A stretch of 64,000 bases of DNA from Henricia sp. BOLD:AAB3569 (lineage: Eukaryota; Echinodermata; Asteroidea; Spinulosida; Echinasteridae). Both the position numbers and the translations under genes were made by a program. The stretch covers positions 1 to 64,000 of the forward strand of contig JBBELK010001086.1 of NCBI GenBank assembly GCA_037783545.1, read 5' to 3'. Below, one piece after another: positions 58,901 through 64,000 of the stretch. Position 1 is the stretch's first letter. Each line of letters starts with the position of its first letter. The notes under the pieces are model-generated. The model saw only the letters and a list, made by a program, of their open reading frames with translations. It was not told the origin of the DNA and did not search any database.

Positions 58901-60162
58901 CCAGGAAGCTCCAACCCCTTTTTTCCTAAACTCTGAAATTTCTCTGCCATTTCCCGGCGAAAGTCTGTCAATTTTTTAGGACAAGTGCGCAATATAGAGT
59001 GCTTGGAGCATGCAAAATTTGAAGTTCGTCGGAACATTTTTCGACCTCCAAATTTGCCGACGTTTGGACCACACTTTGACCAAAATCCCGTCCCAAACTG
59101 GGCCGTGTCAACGACAGTCCGAAGTACTGAGCATGCGCACGAGTCAGGAGTACACCAAAGAGGTGTGTACAGACAGCCACAGGTTGCGGGAGCATCCAGG
59201 AAGCTCCAACCCCTTTTTTTCCTAAACTCTGAAATTTCTCTGCCATTTCCCGGCGAAAGTCTGTCAATTTTTTAGGACAAGTGCGCAATATAGAGTGCTT
59301 GGAGCATGCAAAATTTGAAGTTCGTCGGAACATTTTTCGACCTCCAAATTTGCCGACGTTTGGACCACACTTTGACCAAAATCCCGTCCCAAACTGGGCC
59401 GTGTCAACGACAGTCCGAAGTACTGAGCATGCGCACGAGTCAGGAGTACACCAAAGAGGTGTGTACAGACAGCCACAGGTTGCGGGAGCATCCAGGAAGC
59501 TCCAACCCCTTTTTTCCTAAACTCTGAAATTTCTCTGCCATTTCCCGGCGAAAGTCTGTCAATTTTTTAGGACAAGTGCGCAATATAGAGTGCTTGGAGC
59601 ATGCAAAATTTGAAGTTCGTCGGAACATTTTTCGACCTCCAAATTTGCCGACGTTTGGACCACACTTTGACCAAAATCCCGTCCCAAACTGGGCCGTGTC
59701 AACGACAGTCCGAAGTACTGAGCATGCGCACGAGTCAGGAGTACACCAAAGAGGTGTGTACAGACAGCCACAGGTTGCGGGAGCATCCAGGAAGCTCCAA
59801 CCCCCTTTTTTCCTAAACTCTAAAATTTCTCTGCCATTTCCCGGCGAAAGTCTGTCAATTTTTTTAGGACAAGTGCGCAATATAGAGTGCTTGGAGCATG
59901 CAAAATTTGAAGTTCGTCGGAACATTTTTCGACCTCCAAATTTGCCGACGTTTGGACCACACTTTGACCAAAATCCCGTCCCAAACTGGGCCGTGTCAAC
60001 GACAGTCCGAAGTACTGAGCATGCGCACGAGTCAGGAGTACACCAAAGAGGTGTGTACAGACAGCCACAGGTTGCGGGAGCATCCAGGAAGCTCCAACCC
60101 CTTTTTTCCTAAACTCTGAAATTTCTCTGCCATTTCCCGGCGAAAGTCTGTCAATTTGTTAG

Positions 60163-62153
60163 GACAAGTGCGCAATATAGAGTGCTTGGAGCATGCAAAA
60201 TTTGAAGTTCGTCGGAACATTTTTCGACCTCCAAATTTGCCGACGTTTGGACCACACTTTGACCAAAATCCCGTCCCAAACTGGGCCGTGTCAACGACAG
60301 TCCGAAGTACTGAGCATGCGCACGAGTCAGGAGTACACCAAAGAGGTGTGTACAGACAGCCACAGGTTGCGGGAGCATCCAGGAAGCTCCAACCCCTTTT
60401 TTCCTAAACTCTGAAATTTCTCTGCCATTTCCCGGCGAAAGTCTGTCAATTTTTTAGGACAAGTGCGCAATATAGAGTGCTTGGAGCATGCAAAATTTGA
60501 AGTTCGTCGGAACATTTTTCGACCTCCAAATTTGCCGACGTTTGGACCACACTTTGACTAAAATCCCGTCCCAAACTGGGCCGTGTCAACGACAGTCCGA
60601 AGTACTGAGCATGCGCACGAGTCAGGAGTACACCAAAGAGGTGTGTACAGACAGCCACAGGTTGCGGGAGCATCCAGGAAGCTCCAACCCCTTTTTTTCC
60701 TAAACTCTGAAATTTCTCTGCCATTTCCCGGCGAAAGTCTGTCAATTTTTTAGGACAAGTGCGCAATATAGAGTGCTTGGAGCATGCAAAATTTGAAGTT
60801 CGTCGGAACATTTTTCGACCTCCAAATTTGCCGACGTTTGGACCACACTTTGACCAAAATCCCGTCCCAAACTGGGCCGTGTCAACGACAGTCCGAAGTA
60901 CTGAGCATGCGCACGAGTCAGGAGTACACCAAAGAGGTGTGTACAGACAGCCACAGGTTGCGGGAGCATCCAGGAAGCTCCAACCCCTTTTTTCCTAAAC
61001 TCTGAAATTTCTCTGCCATTTCCCGGCGAAAGTCTGTCAATTTTGTAGGACAAGTGCGCAATATAGAGTGCTTGGAGCATGCAAAATTTGAAGTTCGTCG
61101 GAACATTTTTCGACCTCCAAATTTGCCGACGTTTGGACCACACTTTGACCAAAATCCCGTCCCAAACTGGGCCGTGTCAACGACAGTCCGAAGTACTGAG
61201 CATGCGCACGAGTCAGGAGTACACCAAAGAGGTGTGTACAGACAGCCACAGGTTGCGGGAGCATCCAGGAAGCTCCAACCCCTTTTTTCCTAAACTCTGA
61301 AATTTCTCTGCCATTTCCCGGCGAAAGTCTGTCAATTTTTTAGGACAAGTGCGCAATATAGAGTGCTTGGAGCATGCAAAATTTGAAGTTCGTCGGAACA
61401 TTTTTCGACCTCCAAATTTGCCGACGTTTGGACCACACTTTGACTAAAATCCCGTCCCAAACTGGGCCGTGTCAACGACAGTCCGAAGTACTGAGCATGC
61501 GCACGAGTCAGGAGTACACCAAAGAGGTGTGTACAGACAGCCACAGGTTGCGGGAGCATCCAGGAAGCTCCAACCCCTTTTTTTCCTAAACTCTGAAATT
61601 TCTCTGCCATTTCCCGGCGAAAGTCTGTCAATTTTTTAGGACAAGTGCGCAATATAGAGTGCTTGGAGCATGCAAAATTTGAAGTTCGTCGGAACATTTT
61701 TCGACCTCCAAATTTGCCGACGTTTGGACCACACTTTGACCAAAATCCCGTCCCAAACTGGGCCGTGTCAACGACAGTCCGAAGTACTGAGCATGCGCAC
61801 GAGTCAGGAGTACACCAAAGAGGTGTGTACAGACAGCCACAGGTTGCGGGAGCATCCAGGAAGCTCCAACCCCTTTTTTCCTAAACTCTGAAATTTCTCT
61901 GCCATTTCCCGGCGAAAGTCTGTCAATTTTGTAGGACAAGTGCGCAATATAGAGTGCTTGGAGCATGCAAAATTTGAAGTTCGTCGGAACATTTTTCGAC
62001 CTCCAAATTTGCCGACGTTTGGACCACACTTTGACCAAAATCCCGTCCCAAACTGGGCCGTGTCAACGACAGTCCGAAGTACTGAGCATGCGCACGAGTC
62101 AGGAGTACACCAAAGAGGTGTGTACAGACAGCCACAGGTTGCGGGAGCATCCA
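60163..62153. repeat. 3-mer higher-order repeat, 886-bp period
   Basis: About 60163-61267 matches about 61049-62153 at offset 886 (3 x 295 plus one extra T). Linked marks are TTTGACTAAAATC (near 60554 and 61440), the 7-T tract (near 60691 and 61577) and CAATTTTGTAGG (near 61043 and 61929). The second copy ends at CCAGTAAGC near 62153. Confidence 0.85.
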
Positions 62154-64000
62154 GTAAGCTCCAACCCCTTTTTCCCTAAACTCTGAAATTTCTCTGCCAT
62201 TTCCCGGCGAAAGTCTGTCAATTTTTTAGGACAAGTGCGCAATATAGAGTGCTTGGAGCATGCAAAATTTGAAGTTCGTCGGAACATTTTTCGACCTCCA
62301 AATTTGCCGACGTTTGGACCACACTTTGACCAAAATCCCGTCCCAAACTGGGCCGTGTCAACGACAGTCCGAAGTACTGAGCATGCGCACGAGTCAGGAG
62401 TACACCAAAGAGGTGTGTACAGACAGCCACAGGTTGCGGGAGCATCCAGGAAGCTCCAACCCCTTTTTTCCTAAACTCTGAAATTTCTCTGCCATTTCCC
62501 GGCGAAAGTCTGTCAATTTTTTAGGACAAGTGCGCAATATAGAGTGCTTGGAGCATGCAAAATTTGAAGTTCGTCGGAACATTTTTCGACCTCCAAATTT
62601 GCCGACGTTTGGACCACACTTTGACCAAAATCCCGTCCCAAACTGGGCCGTGTCAACGACAGTCCGAAGTACTGAGCATGCGCACGAGTCAGGAGTACAC
62701 CAAAGAGGTGTGTACAGACAGCCACAGGTTGCGGGAGCATCCAGGAAGCTCCAACCCCTTTTTTTCCTAAACTCTGAAATTTCTCTGCCATTTCCCGGCG
62801 AAAGTCTGTCAATTTTTTAGGACAAGTGCGCAATATAGAGTGCTTGGAGCATGCAAAATTTGAAGTTCGTCGGAACATTTGTCGACCTCCAAATTTGCCG
62901 ACGTTTGGACCACACTTTGACCAAAATCCCGTCCCAAACTGGGCCGTGTCAACGACAGTCCGAAGTACTGAGCATGCGCACGAGTCAGGAGTACACCAAA
63001 GAGGTGTGTACAGACAGCCACAGGTTGCGGAGCATCCAGGAAGCTCCAACCCCTTTTTTCCTAAACTCTGAAATTTCTCTGCCATTTCCCGGCGAAAGTC
63101 TGTCAATTTTTTAGGACAAGTGCGCAATATAGAGTGCTTGGAGCATGCAAAATTTGAAGTTCGTCGGAACATTTTTCGACCTCCAAATTTGCCGACGTTT
63201 GGACCACACTTTGACCAAAATCCCGTCCCAAACTGGACCGTGTCAACGACAGTCCGAGGTACTGAGCATGCGCACGAGTCAGGAGTACACCAAAGAGGTG
63301 TGTACAGACAGCCACAGGTTGCGGGAGCATCCAGGAAGCTCCAACCCCTTTTTTCCTAAACTCTGAAATTTCTCTGCCATTTCCCGGCGAAAGTCTGTCA
63401 ATTTTTTAGGACAAGTGCGCAATATAGAGTGCTTGGAGCATGCAAAATTTGAAGTTCGTCGGAACATTTTTCGACCTCCAAATTTGCCGACGTTTGGACC
63501 ACACTTTGACCAAAATCCCGTCCCAAACTGGGCCGTGTCAACGACAGTCCGAAGTACTGAGCATGCGCACGAGTCAGGAGTACACCAAAGAGGTGTGTAC
63601 AGACAGCCACAGGTTGCGGGAGCATCCAGGAAGCTCCAACCCCTTTTTTCCTAAACTCTGAAATTTCTCTGCCATTTCCCGGCGAAAGTCTGTCAATTTT
63701 GTAGGACAAGTGCGCAATATAGAGTGCTTGGAGCATGCAAAATTTGAAGTTCGTCGGAACATTTTTCGACCTCCAAATTTGCCGACGTTTGGACCACACT
63801 TTGACCAAAATCCCGTCCCAAACTGGGCCGTGTCAACGACAGTCCGAAGTACTGAGCATGCGCACGAGTCAGGAGTACACCAAAGAGGTGTGTACAGACA
63901 GCCACAGGTTGCGGGAGCATCCAGTAAGCTCCAACCCCTTTTTCCTAAACTCTGAAATTTCTCTGCCATTTCCGGCGAAAGTCTGTCAATTTTTTAGGAC

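Larger units (their letters stand above)
49984..64000. repeat. 295-bp satellite array, block D (about 47 monomers, runs off the window)
   Basis: Same satellite and orientation to the window end. It shows more scattered single-monomer variants than block B, for example GGAGATTGC/GAATTTCG near 50154-50171, CATTCAAAA near 52519, CTGATCATG near 54408, AGTACTTGG near 54574, ATATTGAGTG near 56337 and 56927, TTTTTACTAAAC near 57742, and CCAGTAAGC near 54772, 58018, 62154 and 63923. Extra-T units of 296 bp recur. No genes are recognised. Confidence 0.97.

Noticed and set aside
1..64000. ORFs of 62, 73, 75 and 79 residues in nearly every monomer on both strands, and fused ORFs up to about 219 residues
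   Set aside because: They are four overlapping frames of one satellite sequence. The 295-bp period is not a multiple of 3, so frames do not continue between monomers, and fusions occur only where indels change the length. Some monomers carry stops in them (GAGTAGACC near 2768, AAATAGGTG near 14250, CCAGGTAGC near 25400).

Overview
The window is eukaryotic, almost certainly animal, heterochromatin-like DNA. About 55.9 of the 64 kb is one satellite family with a 295-bp monomer, roughly 190 head-to-tail copies in a single orientation. The rest is three non-LTR retrotransposon insertions. I see no host protein gene, tRNA, rRNA, CRISPR or bacterial-type operon. The retroelement families (one CR1/L2-like, one APE-endonuclease/RT element of a type common in aquatic metazoans and ticks) point to a metazoan; the species cannot be named from the sequence.

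Layout: satellite block A (1-15353, about 52 monomers); a 5'-truncated CR1/L2-like element on the + strand (about 15354-17007) with an open reverse-transcriptase ORF at 15474-16718; satellite block B (17008-40100, about 78 monomers); a compact non-LTR element on the - strand (40101-43274) with a 1007-residue endonuclease-RT protein; satellite block C (43275-46823, about 12 monomers); a second, almost identical copy of that element (46824-49983, 1002-residue protein); and satellite block D (49984-64000, about 47 monomers).

The satellite monomers differ by only a few scattered substitutions and small indels, but these private variants recur in the same order. They reveal higher-order structure on several scales: a 3-mer (886 bp), a 4-mer (1180 bp), 9-mer spacings (about 2656 bp), a 13-mer unit of 3839 bp tandemly repeated about twice, and overlapping 0.7-2.3 kb duplications in the first 13.4 kb. 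The most striking unit is about 6.72 kb and contains the whole non-LTR element plus about 12 monomers. The two elements share the same insertion point, the same 9-bp target duplication and the same flanking monomer variants, so copy 2 arose by duplication of array DNA, not by a second retrotransposition.

The short ORFs found in every monomer on both strands are by-products of a homogenised sequence; 295 is not a multiple of 3, and sporadic substitutions put stops in them. The retroelements are autonomous-type parasites, and nothing indicates a functional link between them and the satellite beyond insertion and co-amplification. All comparisons were made by eye.
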